Part shown: piece after piece, positions 1-7,975 of the stretch
How positions within the stretch are numbered: the first letter of the stretch is position 1
Layout: each line of letters opens with the position of its first letter
Assembly: GCA_965230765.1 (NCBI GenBank)
Contig: CBDDLR010000001.1
Location: forward strand, 310,001-374,000
From: Sunxiuqinia sp965230765
Lineage (GTDB): Bacteria > Bacteroidota > Bacteroidia > Bacteroidales > Prolixibacteraceae
DNA length: 64,000 nt
Reading direction: 5' to 3'
Program-made: the position numbers and the translations under genes
The notes under the pieces: generated by a model
The model's input: the letters and a program-made list of their open reading frames with translations, nothing else
Database searches by the model: none
What the model was told of the DNA's origin: nothing

Positions 1-434
1 CTGAACGTGTCCTGGGGAACCAAGACCCGGGAGCCATCATGAGCGGCTTGAATTTCAACATCCATAACCAGGCACATGTATTCAGGGCAGCACAAGAAGG
101 AATCGTTTTCTCTTTCAAATATGGCATGGACATCATGAAAGAAATAGGTATTGAAGCTTCTGTAATTAGAGCTGGAAAAGCGAATATGTTCTTAAGCCCA
201 ATCTTCAGAAATACATTATCCGGAATTACAGGTGCAACCATTGAATTATACAACACAGATGGCTCTGTTGGGGCAGCACGTGGAGCTGGTATTGGTTCAG
301 GCTACTATTCGAACGCTTCTGAAGCATTTGAAAACTTGAAGAAACTGGAAACCATTGAGCCTGACACAAGCAAAAAAGCAGAATATGAAGCAGCTTATGA
401 AAACTGGAAAAACGAACTAGATAAAAATTTATAA
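1..434 (+). CDS. xylB: Xylulokinase, C-terminal part (5' end outside window)
   Basis: The reading frame is open from base 3 and has no start here, so only the last 143 or so residues are seen. They match the C-terminal half of FGGY-family sugar kinases: the run ERVLGNQDPGAIMSGLNFN, then a segment around GAGIGSGYY and a charged tail. Xylulokinase phosphorylates D-xylulose to xylulose 5-phosphate. The identification as xylulokinase, and not another FGGY kinase, rests strongly on xylose isomerase starting 17 bp downstream and a sugar/H+ symporter after that. An internal ATG at 39 is in frame but is not the true start, because the conserved family sequence runs through it. Confidence 0.9.
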   Translation, partial: ERVLGNQDPGAIMSGLNFNIHNQAHVFRAAQEGIVFSFKYGMDIMKEIGIEASVIRAGKANMFLSPIFRNTLSGITGATIELYNTDGSVGAARGAGIGSGYYSNASEAFENLKKLETIEPDTSKKAEYEAAYENWKNELDKNL

Positions 435-451
435 CAATAAAACTTCACAAA

Positions 452-1777
452 ATGACTGTATTTAAAGGAAACAAAGAGTATTTCCCGGGCATAGATAAAA
501 TTAAATATGAAGGTCCGGATTCAAAAAACCCAATGGCGTTTAAATGGTACGATGAAAACCGGGTTATCGGTGGAAAATCGATGAAAGAATATTTACGTTT
601 TGCTATTGCTTACTGGCACACATTCTGTGGCGATGGTGGCGATCCATTTGGCCCTGGCACACAAGTATTCCCATGGGTTGGTGCAGCTGATCCAATTGAT
701 GCTGCAAAGGAAAAAATGGATGCAGCTTTTGAATTCATTACAAAAATTGGTGCTCCATATTACTGCTTCCATGACACGGATGTAGTGGGTGACGGATCAG
801 TTTTTGAAATTGAAAAACGTTTGGCAACCATGGTTGATGAAGCCAAACAACGTCAGGACGCCACTGGTGTAAAATTGCTTTGGGGTACGGCAAACGTATT
901 CTCGAACGCACGTTACATGAATGGCGCATCAACCAATCCAGACTTTAACGTTGTTGCCAACGCTGCTGTACAGGTGAAAAACGCCATTGATGCTACTATT
1001 GCACTTGGCGGAACAGGATACGTTTTCTGGGGGGGACGCGAAGGCTACATGAGCTTGTTGAATACCAACACAAAAAGAGAACTTGATCATCTTGGACAAT
1101 TTCTTACCATTGCAAGGGATTACGGTCGCAAGCAAGGGTTCAAAGGTTCTTTCTTCATTGAACCAAAACCAATGGAGCCAACAAAACACCAATATGACTT
1201 TGACACACAAACTGTACTTGGATTCCTTGCTCAACATGGTTTGTCTGACGATTTCAAAATGAATATTGAAGTAAACCACGCAACTCTAGCTGGCCATACT
1301 TTTGCTCACGAACTGCGTATGGCAGCTGATGCAGGTATGCTTGGATCAATTGATGCAAACAAAGGTGATTACCAAAACGGATGGGACACAGACGAATTTC
1401 CAACGAACATTACTGAAACTACTGAAGCAATGCTTGAGATAATCAGTGCTGGTGGTTTTATTGATGGCGGTATCAACTTCGATGCAAAAACACGTCGCAA
1501 CTCAACTGATCTTGAAGATATCTTCATTGCTCATGTTTCAGGCATGGATGTATTTGCAAGAGCATTGGTAATTGCAGATGACATTTTGAAAAACTCAAAT
1601 TACCTGGAACTCAGAAAAAACCGTTACGCTTCATTCGACTCTGGGGTTGGTGCTGACTTTGATGCTGGCAAATTGACATTGGAGGATGTTTATGCTGCTG
1701 CAAAGGAAATTGGCGAGCCAAAACAAATAAGTGGCAAACAAGAAATGTTTGAACAACTAATTAATTCCTATATCTAA
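452..1777 (+). CDS. xylA: Xylose isomerase
   Basis: A 441-aa protein of the usual length for class II xylose isomerases. It interconverts D-xylose and D-xylulose in the cytoplasm, with two divalent metal ions. Visible family signatures include YCFHDTDVVGDG near residue 105 (catalytic His and Asp), VFWGGREGY near 190, FFIEPKPMEPTKHQYDFD near 233 (metal-binding Glu and the catalytic Lys region), NIEVNHATLAGHTF near 272 and the GSIDANKGD metal site near 300. It starts 17 bp after xylB and precedes the symporter, forming a xylose uptake and entry operon. Its product feeds xylulokinase. Confidence 0.97.
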   Translation: MTVFKGNKEYFPGIDKIKYEGPDSKNPMAFKWYDENRVIGGKSMKEYLRFAIAYWHTFCGDGGDPFGPGTQVFPWVGAADPIDAAKEKMDAAFEFITKIGAPYYCFHDTDVVGDGSVFEIEKRLATMVDEAKQRQDATGVKLLWGTANVFSNARYMNGASTNPDFNVVANAAVQVKNAIDATIALGGTGYVFWGGREGYMSLLNTNTKRELDHLGQFLTIARDYGRKQGFKGSFFIEPKPMEPTKHQYDFDTQTVLGFLAQHGLSDDFKMNIEVNHATLAGHTFAHELRMAADAGMLGSIDANKGDYQNGWDTDEFPTNITETTEAMLEIISAGGFIDGGINFDAKTRRNSTDLEDIFIAHVSGMDVFARALVIADDILKNSNYLELRKNRYASFDSGVGADFDAGKLTLEDVYAAAKEIGEPKQISGKQEMFEQLINSYI

Positions 1778-1786
1778 CCAACACAA

Positions 1787-1816
1787 AAGTATTCCCCGAC
1801 AAAAAGGGGAATACTT
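1787..1816 (+). promoter_or_regulatory. Intercistronic hairpin between xylA and the symporter
   Basis: An 11-bp perfect stem (AAGTATTCCCC paired with GGGGAATACTT) encloses an 8-nt A-rich loop. No T-run follows, so it does not look like a complete intrinsic terminator. A role in mRNA processing or stability, giving more enzyme than transporter, is inference. Confidence 0.7.
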
Positions 1817-1829
1817 AATACATAAACTT

Positions 1830-3254
1830 ATGAATAAAACGCATTTATCCGGGAATTTTGCCTATGTCATGCGGCTTACCCTTGTTGCAACCCTTGGTGG
1901 GCTACTGTTCGGGTACGACACGGCAGTAATTTCAGGAACAGTGGGTTCGCTGGAGAATTTTTTCATCGAACCTTTCGGATTAGCTGAAACAGCAGCCAAC
2001 AACATGCTTGGGCGTGTTGTTTCTAGCGCTTTAATTGGCTGTATCATTGGCGGATTAATTGGTGGTTTGGTTAGTTTAAAACTGGGACGAAGAAAAGGAC
2101 TTATTCTCGCTGCCATATTGTTCCTTATCTCAGCAATTGGTTCTTCCATGCCCGAACTGTTTTTTGCACCTGTCGGCCAAGGCGACCACACTTTTGTCAA
2201 TCATTTTGTTGTGTACCGTATTATTGGTGGTATCGGCGTTGGGTTGGCATCCATGCTTTCGCCCATGTATATTGCTGAAGTTGCCCCTGCAAATATTCGC
2301 GGGAAATTGGTTTCATGGAACCAGTTTGCCATCATCTTTGGAATGTTGATCGTTTACTTTGTCAATTATTCCATCTCCCTTCAGGGCGATGATAGTTGGC
2401 TGAATGATATTGGCTGGCGATGGATGTTTGCTTCGGAAACCATTCCTGCAATTTTATTCCTATCGCTGTTATTTTTTGTCCCTGAAAGTCCACGATATTT
2501 GGTTATTAAGAGCCAATCTGATACTGCACTAAAAGTACTAAGCAAAATTAACGGTGTTGAAAAAGCCAAAGAGGTACTGGAAGAAATAAAGTCTACTATT
2601 GTCCACAAATCCGGAAAACTATTTTCATTCGGTATGGCGATTGTTTTTATCGGCATATTGATATCCGTATTCCAGCAGTTTGTGGGCATAAATGTGGTTC
2701 TTTACTATGCTCCTGAGATTTTCAAGAACATGGGCTCCGGAACAGATACTGCCCTGCTTCAAACAATCATTGTTGGTGCCATCAATCTGTCATTTACCGT
2801 GTTGGCAATTTTTACCGTTGACAGATTTGGACGAAAACCACTTCAGATTATTGGAGCTTTGGGAATGGCATTTTTCATGATCGCATTGGGATTGGCATTC
2901 TACACAGATAATCTCGGACTTGCAGCACTCATTTTCATGCTTGGCTATGTTGCATGTTTCGCAATGAGCTGGGGCCCTGTCACCTGGGTTCTTCTGGCAG
3001 AAATTTTCCCAAATCGAATTCGCGGTCGTGCGATGGCCGTAGCTGTGGCAGCTCAATGGATTTCAAATTATTTGGTCTCATGGACATTCCCAATGATGGA
3101 TAAAAGTTCCTATTTAACCGAGCAATTTAATCATGGGTTTGCCTATTGGATTTATGGAGTAATGGGAATACTTGCAGCATTTTTTATGTGGAAGTTTGTT
3201 CCTGAAACGAAAGGGAAAACACTTGAAGAAATGGAAAATATGTGGAAGAAATAA
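1830..3254 (+). CDS. xylE: D-xylose:H+ symporter, MFS sugar porter family
   Basis: A 474-aa inner-membrane protein with about twelve hydrophobic segments. Sugar-porter signatures are clear: GGLLFGYDTAVISG in TM1, GRRKG after TM2, R-GG-GVG in TM4, PESPRYL before the central loop, QQFVGINVVLYYAP in TM7, DRFGRKPL, a GPVTWVLLAEIFPNRIRGRAMA segment (TM10) and the C-terminal PETKGKTLEEME. This pattern is that of XylE/GLUT-type transporters. Substrate assignment to xylose comes from the upstream xylB-xylA pair; arabinose or glucose cannot be excluded from sequence alone. Confidence 0.9.
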   Translation: MNKTHLSGNFAYVMRLTLVATLGGLLFGYDTAVISGTVGSLENFFIEPFGLAETAANNMLGRVVSSALIGCIIGGLIGGLVSLKLGRRKGLILAAILFLISAIGSSMPELFFAPVGQGDHTFVNHFVVYRIIGGIGVGLASMLSPMYIAEVAPANIRGKLVSWNQFAIIFGMLIVYFVNYSISLQGDDSWLNDIGWRWMFASETIPAILFLSLLFFVPESPRYLVIKSQSDTALKVLSKINGVEKAKEVLEEIKSTIVHKSGKLFSFGMAIVFIGILISVFQQFVGINVVLYYAPEIFKNMGSGTDTALLQTIIVGAINLSFTVLAIFTVDRFGRKPLQIIGALGMAFFMIALGLAFYTDNLGLAALIFMLGYVACFAMSWGPVTWVLLAEIFPNRIRGRAMAVAVAAQWISNYLVSWTFPMMDKSSYLTEQFNHGFAYWIYGVMGILAAFFMWKFVPETKGKTLEEMENMWKK

Positions 3255-3293
3255 AAAATCCCAGTTTATTTTCATAAAATTAGTTTTGGTTTG

Positions 3294-3327
3294 AAAGCAG
3301 GTAGAAATTTTCTATCTGCTTTTTTTT
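3294..3327 (+). terminator. Rho-independent terminator of the xylose operon
   Basis: Stem around AGCAGGTAGAAA paired with TTTCTATCTGCT, followed by a run of eight T. It lies 40 bp after the symporter stop codon. Confidence 0.85.
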
Positions 3328-3385
3328 ATTATCGTGTAAGATTTTAAAGAAACTGACTATTTTAGTTGATCTTAAAATCAATAGT

Positions 3386-5251
3386 ATGATTAGCCAACAG
3401 AAACTTCAGTTCATTGATGAAGAAATAAGCAAAATCCTGGATAAAATTTCTTTAATGGAACAAAGTTACCAGGAACAAATTTCCAGTGTTCACCCGGTAT
3501 ATGCAAGAAGCGCAAGAAACTTAATCCATTATTTGGCATTTAGGAGTTTCGATGTTGACAACCTGCAGGAAAAACTTCGCGAACTCAGCTTACCAAGTTT
3601 GTCAAATATTGAAGCACACGTAAAAGACAGCCTACTGAGTATAAAAACCATCATTAGCCATTTGCAGGGCAAAATGGTGGATGAACATCAAAGAGGCACG
3701 CTGTCAATTAAAGAAAGTAAGAAGTTGCTAAACCGGAACACCAAGCTTCTGTTTGGTTACAAATCTAAAAAGCGCCGGACAAGGATTATGGTTACACTGC
3801 CCAATACTGCAGCAGGAAACCCCGAGTTTGTATACAATCTGCTTACCCTGGGGATGAATTCAGCACGAATAAACTGTGCCCACGATGATCCGCAAGTTTG
3901 GGGGCAAATGATTGAAAACATTAATAAGGCACGAAAAATTACCAAGAAAAAGTGCCGGGTAATGATGGATCTCGGTGGTCCAAAACTTAGGACTGGGCCA
4001 ATGAAACCTGGTCCAAAAGTCATTCATATTAAACCCAAAAGAAACACTTTTGGCGCCGTGATTAACCCTGCCCGAATTTGGTTAGCCCCACCAGGTATAA
4101 CGCCTCCAGACGACACGGCAGATGCAATCATTCCAATTGATGAAGAATACTTTGCAAAATTGAAAAGGGGAAGTTCCATTTCATTCACTGATACAAGAGG
4201 TAAGAGACGTGAGATTGTTATTGAGGGCAAAGAAGCAGAAGGGCGCTGGGGAGTTTGTTATGACTCTGCTTATGTTGAAACCGGGTCGTTACTCAGCCTG
4301 AAAAAAGAAAAAGAAGGCGAAGAGGTGGTCATGAAAGTTGGTGAACTTCTTCCTATTGAAGAATCCATTATGCTCATGGCTGGCGACTTTTTATACTTGC
4401 ACAAAGACCCGAAAGAAGGTGAGCCAACCCAGTTTGACGAAGATGGTATTGTTCTTCAGGCAGCCCATGTGTCGTGCACGCTACCTGAAATATTTGCCGA
4501 TGTAAAAGTTGGTGAACCGATTTTCTTTGATGATGGAAAAATTGAAGGAGTAATTGAAGATGTTTCTCCTGAAGAACTAAAAATAAAAATCACTTACGCC
4601 AAAGATACAGGAAGCAGATTGCGCTCCGACAAAGGAATAAACTTGCCAGATTCTGAATTGACCGTTAGCGGACTAACCCCAAAAGATCGGGAGGATTTAA
4701 ATTTTGTTTGTCGAAATGCCGATGCGGTGAACCTCTCTTTTGTAAATAATGAAGATGATGTTCAGGATTTGCTGGATGTTTTCGATGAATTGGAGTCGCA
4801 CATTGGGATTATCCTAAAAATTGAGACACAGAAAGGTTTTAAAAATTTACCATCAATTTTGCTGCGGGCCATGCAAACTTACCCGATTGGCGTTATGATT
4901 GCCCGTGGCGATTTGGCCATTGAAACCGGCTGGAAAAACTTTGCAAGTATTCAGGAAGAAATTCTCAGGATTTGTGAAGCTGCTCACATCCCGGATGTTT
5001 GGGCAACCCAGGTTTTGGAATCTTTAGCTAAGAAAGGAGTCCCTACCCGCTCAGAGATTACGGATGCGGCAATGGCACAACGAGCAGAATGTGTGATGCT
5101 TAACAAAGGGGCGTACATTGGCAAAGCCGTAAAAATGCTTGATAAAATACTGAGAAGGATGCAACGGTTTAATAATCGCCAGCAAATCATGTTGCCTAAG
5201 CTTGACGAAGCAGACACACTAAAATTATCGCACGATAAATACAATATATAA
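3386..5251 (+). CDS. Pyruvate kinase-like protein with N-terminal extension
   Basis: A 621-aa protein. Residues 1-130 are helical and not part of classical pyruvate kinase. From about 130 the barrel follows: RTRIMVTLPNTAAG, LGMNSARINCAHDD (the family's MN-ARINCSH motif) and MMDLGGPKLRTG. A large inserted domain of about 200 residues comes next, then the active-site half with NLSFVNNEDD, ILKIETQKGFKN (catalytic Lys and metal-binding Glu region), IARGDLAIE, WATQVLESL, TRSEITDAA and ECVMLNKG. It ends soon after, so the C-terminal allosteric domain of typical enzymes is missing. Catalysis of PEP + ADP to pyruvate + ATP is likely but not proven for this divergent form. It is flanked by terminators and is probably transcribed alone. 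Confidence 0.85.
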   Translation: MISQQKLQFIDEEISKILDKISLMEQSYQEQISSVHPVYARSARNLIHYLAFRSFDVDNLQEKLRELSLPSLSNIEAHVKDSLLSIKTIISHLQGKMVDEHQRGTLSIKESKKLLNRNTKLLFGYKSKKRRTRIMVTLPNTAAGNPEFVYNLLTLGMNSARINCAHDDPQVWGQMIENINKARKITKKKCRVMMDLGGPKLRTGPMKPGPKVIHIKPKRNTFGAVINPARIWLAPPGITPPDDTADAIIPIDEEYFAKLKRGSSISFTDTRGKRREIVIEGKEAEGRWGVCYDSAYVETGSLLSLKKEKEGEEVVMKVGELLPIEESIMLMAGDFLYLHKDPKEGEPTQFDEDGIVLQAAHVSCTLPEIFADVKVGEPIFFDDGKIEGVIEDVSPEELKIKITYAKDTGSRLRSDKGINLPDSELTVSGLTPKDREDLNFVCRNADAVNLSFVNNEDDVQDLLDVFDELESHIGIILKIETQKGFKNLPSILLRAMQTYPIGVMIARGDLAIETGWKNFASIQEEILRICEAAHIPDVWATQVLESLAKKGVPTRSEITDAAMAQRAECVMLNKGAYIGKAVKMLDKILRRMQRFNNRQQIMLPKLDEADTLKLSHDKYNI

Positions 5252-5257
5252 CACAAA

Positions 5258-5290
5258 AAGGATCGAACCTTTCAATAAGATTCGATCCTT
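5258..5290. terminator. Bidirectional terminator between converging genes
   Basis: A 10-bp perfect stem (AAGGATCGAA / TTCGATCCTT) with a 13-nt loop lies between the pyruvate kinase-like gene and the oppositely oriented winged-helix gene. A-rich and T-rich flanks suit both directions. Confidence 0.8.
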
Positions 5291-5310
5291 AACTTCTTCT
5301 ACAATTTTTA

Positions 5311-5487
5311 TTAGTTGGCAGCTTCCCAAAAACAACGTTTGGGCGATACTATTTTCCCTTCGGTTTTCAGAGCCTTCATGGCTTTGTCTACATCTTTTTT
5401 GTCCAATCCTGAAGCTTCGGCAATTTCTCCTGCTTTCAATGGTTTGCCTGCTGCTTTCAAAGTTGAAAGTACTTTCTCTTCACTCAT
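5311..5487 (-). CDS. Small winged-helix DNA-binding protein (58 aa)
   Basis: A 58-aa protein starting MSEEKVLSTLKAAGKPLKAG and ending KRCFWEAAN. The pattern is a compact winged helix: helix 1 (EEKVLSTLKAAG), a helix-turn-helix (KAGEIAEASGLDKKDVDKAM) and a short wing (KTEGKIVSPKRCFW). The start is supported by AAAGGAG seven bases upstream of the ATG, unusually strong for this phylum. It begins 12 bp after the superoxide dismutase stop and is almost certainly cotranscribed with it. Similar short proteins, annotated as transcriptional regulators, occur in anaerobes. Its target is unknown; a role in oxidative stress control is inference from position. Confidence 0.85.
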   Translation of the reverse strand: MSEEKVLSTLKAAGKPLKAGEIAEASGLDKKDVDKAMKALKTEGKIVSPKRCFWEAAN

Positions 5488-5499
5488 GACATATCTCCT

Positions 5500-6081
5500 T
5501 TATGCAGTAAAACGTTCAGAAATTACTTTCCAGTCCAGCACTTTCCAAAAGTCTTCAATGTACTTTGGCCTTGCGTTTTGTTTGTCTAAATAGTAGGCAT
5601 GTTCCCACACGTCACAGGTCATCAGCGGAGTCAATCCATCACGCAATGGATTTTCAGCATTACTTGTTTGAACAATACTTAGCTTTCCTTCAGCATCTTT
5701 TACCAACCATGCCCATCCTGAACCAAATAAAGTTGCTGCTGCTTTTCCAAACGCTTCAACAAAAGCCTCAACGCTACCAAAATCTTTTTCAATGGCAGCT
5801 TTTAGCTCCTCTTTAGGTTCACTGCACCCATCAGGGGAAAATTGCATGAAATAAAAAGTATGGTTCCACACCTGCGCACCATTGTTAAAAATACCGCCTT
5901 CAGCTTCTTTTACAATTGTTTCCAGGTCCGCATTTTCAAAAAGAGTCCCAGTAACTAAGTTATTCAAGTTGTTCACATAAGCCTGGTGGTGTTTCCCATA
6001 GTGAAAATCGAATGTTTTTTCACTTATGTATGGTTCCAACGCATTTTTTGCGTAAGGCAATTCGGGTAATTCAAAAGCCAT
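5500..6081 (-). CDS. sodB: Superoxide dismutase, Fe type
   Basis: A 193-aa cytosolic enzyme that converts superoxide to peroxide and oxygen. Metal ligands are visible: His in KTFDFHYGKHHQAY (near residues 27-32), His in QVWNHTFYF (near 74), and Asp and His in CDVWEHAYYLDKQN (near 157-161). The FNNGAQVWNHTF segment and GSGWAWLV are more typical of Fe-SOD than Mn-SOD, but metal use cannot be settled from sequence. It leads a two-gene unit with the winged-helix gene downstream. It fits an organism that meets oxygen while carrying an oxygen-sensitive nitrogenase. Confidence 0.95.
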   Translation of the reverse strand: MAFELPELPYAKNALEPYISEKTFDFHYGKHHQAYVNNLNNLVTGTLFENADLETIVKEAEGGIFNNGAQVWNHTFYFMQFSPDGCSEPKEELKAAIEKDFGSVEAFVEAFGKAAATLFGSGWAWLVKDAEGKLSIVQTSNAENPLRDGLTPLMTCDVWEHAYYLDKQNARPKYIEDFWKVLDWKVISERFTA

Positions 6082-6265
6082 TTTTATAAAATTTAAAGGT
6101 TATACTTATTTGATTTTTGTTTTTGATTTCTGAAACATGAATCTCCAAAAAATGTTTGAATAGATGGCAGGCAGGCAATCAATTTAAAAAGATTCCAAAT
6201 AAATTGAAGCCTGATTTCAATTGCTCGTTAAAAGCTTTATTTTAGTTATCCTAATTCAGATAAAA

Positions 6266-7048
6266 ATGAATTTGAAACACAAAATATTAAACAACAAAAG
6301 AGAGTGTATTCGAATCATCCACATTACAGATACACATCTATTCAAAAACAAAAGTGGAATTCTAAAAGGTGCTGTAAATTCTTTTGAGAAACTTCAAAGG
6401 GTTGTTCTAAAAATTAAGCAAAGCCCTGAAGATTTTGATGCAGTTATTGTTACGGGTGATATTTCCGAAGATCGTTCACCTGAATCCTACCAGCACTTCA
6501 AAACAGAGCTTGACCAGTTGGGGAAGCCTTCTTTTTGGCTACCCGGAAACCACGACACTTTTGATAATATGCCAAACGAGATTTTTGAGGATCACGTATA
6601 CTCAAGCATTGATTTTGGCGACTGGAAATTTATTTTTCTCGATACAACAATCCGGGGGGGTGACCATGGAAATCTCAGCAAAAATGAATTAGACAGGCTT
6701 CAGTCTTTCCTACAGAAAAACAAAGATTACAATACTATAATCTGCATGCACCACCCTCCAATTGATGTTGGCTCTGAGTTTATTGATGTGCTTGGATTGG
6801 AAAACAAGAAAGAATTTTGGGAGCTTATTCAAAACAACCCAAAACCAAAGGCTATCTTTTTTGGGCATGTGCATCAAATAATCAATGAAAACAAAGTAGG
6901 AGTCCTTTTAAGTAGCCCACCATCTGCTTGCTTGCAGTGGGTGCCAAAATCACAAGACTTTGCCTGCAATCCCAAAGGGGAAGGATACCAAGACATTACT
7001 ATTTCATCCGATGGGAAAATAAAAATAGAATTGTTCGAACTACAGTAA
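6266..7048 (+). CDS. Metallophosphoesterase, CpdA-like
   Basis: A 260-aa calcineurin-like phosphoesterase. Metal-binding motifs appear in the usual order: HITDTHLF near residue 20, VTGDISED near 70, PGNHDTFDN near 100, CMHHPPIDVG near 165 and FFGHVHQ near 200. This arrangement is that of class III phosphodiesterases such as CpdA, which hydrolyse 3',5'-cAMP; other phosphodiesters are possible. The ATG at 6266 (MNLKHK) is preferred over an in-frame TTG at 6221, which would add 15 hydrophobic residues ahead of a cytosolic domain. It is read divergently from sodB. Confidence 0.85.
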   Translation: MNLKHKILNNKRECIRIIHITDTHLFKNKSGILKGAVNSFEKLQRVVLKIKQSPEDFDAVIVTGDISEDRSPESYQHFKTELDQLGKPSFWLPGNHDTFDNMPNEIFEDHVYSSIDFGDWKFIFLDTTIRGGDHGNLSKNELDRLQSFLQKNKDYNTIICMHHPPIDVGSEFIDVLGLENKKEFWELIQNNPKPKAIFFGHVHQIINENKVGVLLSSPPSACLQWVPKSQDFACNPKGEGYQDITISSDGKIKIELFELQ

Positions 7049-7123
7049 GCAAATCCGTTATAATTGCTTAGAAATAATTGCAAAGTTTTTGCTCTATATT
7101 CATTTGCGAATTCAAACATTTGC

Positions 7124-7131
7124 TACATTTG
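7124..7131 (+). promoter_or_regulatory. Possible Bacteroidota -7 box (TACATTTG)
   Basis: TACATTTG fits the TAnnTTTG -7 consensus of the phylum's main sigma factor. A TTTG lies upstream at 7103-7106, but the 17-bp spacing is shorter than the usual 19-21. It is 91 bp ahead of the outer-membrane barrel gene. Confidence 0.4.
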
Positions 7132-7222
7132 CATGTATCTATTCACCCCTAATCACTGATATTATATCATTTTTTAATGGTGAAGGATAAGTAAACCTAT
7201 TCGAAAATTTAAATTATTTATC

Positions 7223-7834
7223 ATGAAAAAAATTTCTTTTACAGTAATTGCATGCCTGTTTATTTTATTTGCAAATGCACAAAGAATTGGGATTAAAGCT
7301 GGTGTTAATTTTGCTAATGCAAACTATGAAATGGAAGGAGCTAGTATGTCAACAGATAGCCGCACGGGGCTTCATATTGGACTTATGGGGGATTTCCCAA
7401 TTTCAGAAAGTTGGTCATTCGAACCAAATCTTCTTTATTCTCAAAAAGGATTTAAAATGGGAATAACAGGTATTGCCTTGGCTGAAGTTGAAGCGACAGC
7501 AGCAGTTGATTACATTGATATTCCTGCAAACATTGTTTTTAAACATGACCTCGGGGGACCTAAATTAGCATTAAAAGCTGGACCTTATTTGGGTGTTGGC
7601 ATATCTGCAAAAGTTAAAAGTGGCGATGAAGAGGAAGATGCCGAGTTCGGATCAGGAGATGACCAAATTAAAAGAATTGATTTTGGTGCAAACTTTGGCG
7701 CAGGAATAGAGATTGATGCAATTCAGTTTGGAATTAACTATGGCTTAGGATTTGTCAACCTTGAAAATGATTCAGATTATTCGATGAAAAATAATGTTCT
7801 TTCATTTTCCATCGGTTACTTTTTTGGCAATTAA
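7223..7834 (+). CDS. Outer-membrane beta-barrel protein
   Basis: A 203-aa protein with a signal peptide (MKKISFTVIACLFILFANAQ, cleavage likely after ANA) and alternating strands such as RIGIKAGVNFANANYE, GLHIGLMGDFPISESWSFEPNLLYSQKGF and LALKAGPYLGVGISAKV. The C-terminus ends in an aromatic-rich strand (SIGYFFGN), typical of barrels inserted by BamA. It resembles the small porin/OmpW-like barrels that are very common in Bacteroidota. Ligand and function are unknown. An acidic loop near residue 135 (SGDEEEDAEFGSGDD) may bind cations, which is speculation. It appears monocistronic. Confidence 0.8.
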   Translation: MKKISFTVIACLFILFANAQRIGIKAGVNFANANYEMEGASMSTDSRTGLHIGLMGDFPISESWSFEPNLLYSQKGFKMGITGIALAEVEATAAVDYIDIPANIVFKHDLGGPKLALKAGPYLGVGISAKVKSGDEEEDAEFGSGDDQIKRIDFGANFGAGIEIDAIQFGINYGLGFVNLENDSDYSMKNNVLSFSIGYFFGN

Positions 7835-7857
7835 ATTTACAAAAGAAAATATGTAAG

Positions 7858-7885
7858 AGGCTTCCTTTGGGGAAGCCTTTTTTTG
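7858..7885 (+). terminator. Rho-independent terminator
   Basis: Stem AGGCTTCC / GGAAGCCT with a short loop and a run of seven T, 24 bp after the barrel gene stop. Confidence 0.85.
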
Positions 7886-7975
7886 TTTTTTATAACTTGA
7901 GTCTCGAAGGCTGTAACTTTTTGCGATTTATTTATACCAACAAAAAGTAAAACAACACAACCAAAAGCGTTCAAT

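Noticed and set aside
929..1279. A 116-codon minus-strand frame inside xylA
   Set aside because: It is the reverse of a well-conserved xylose isomerase coding sequence and has no features of its own.
5315..5593. A 92-codon plus-strand frame near sodB
   Set aside because: It is antisense to the 58-aa winged-helix gene and the sodB end, which have better coding features and a ribosome-binding site.
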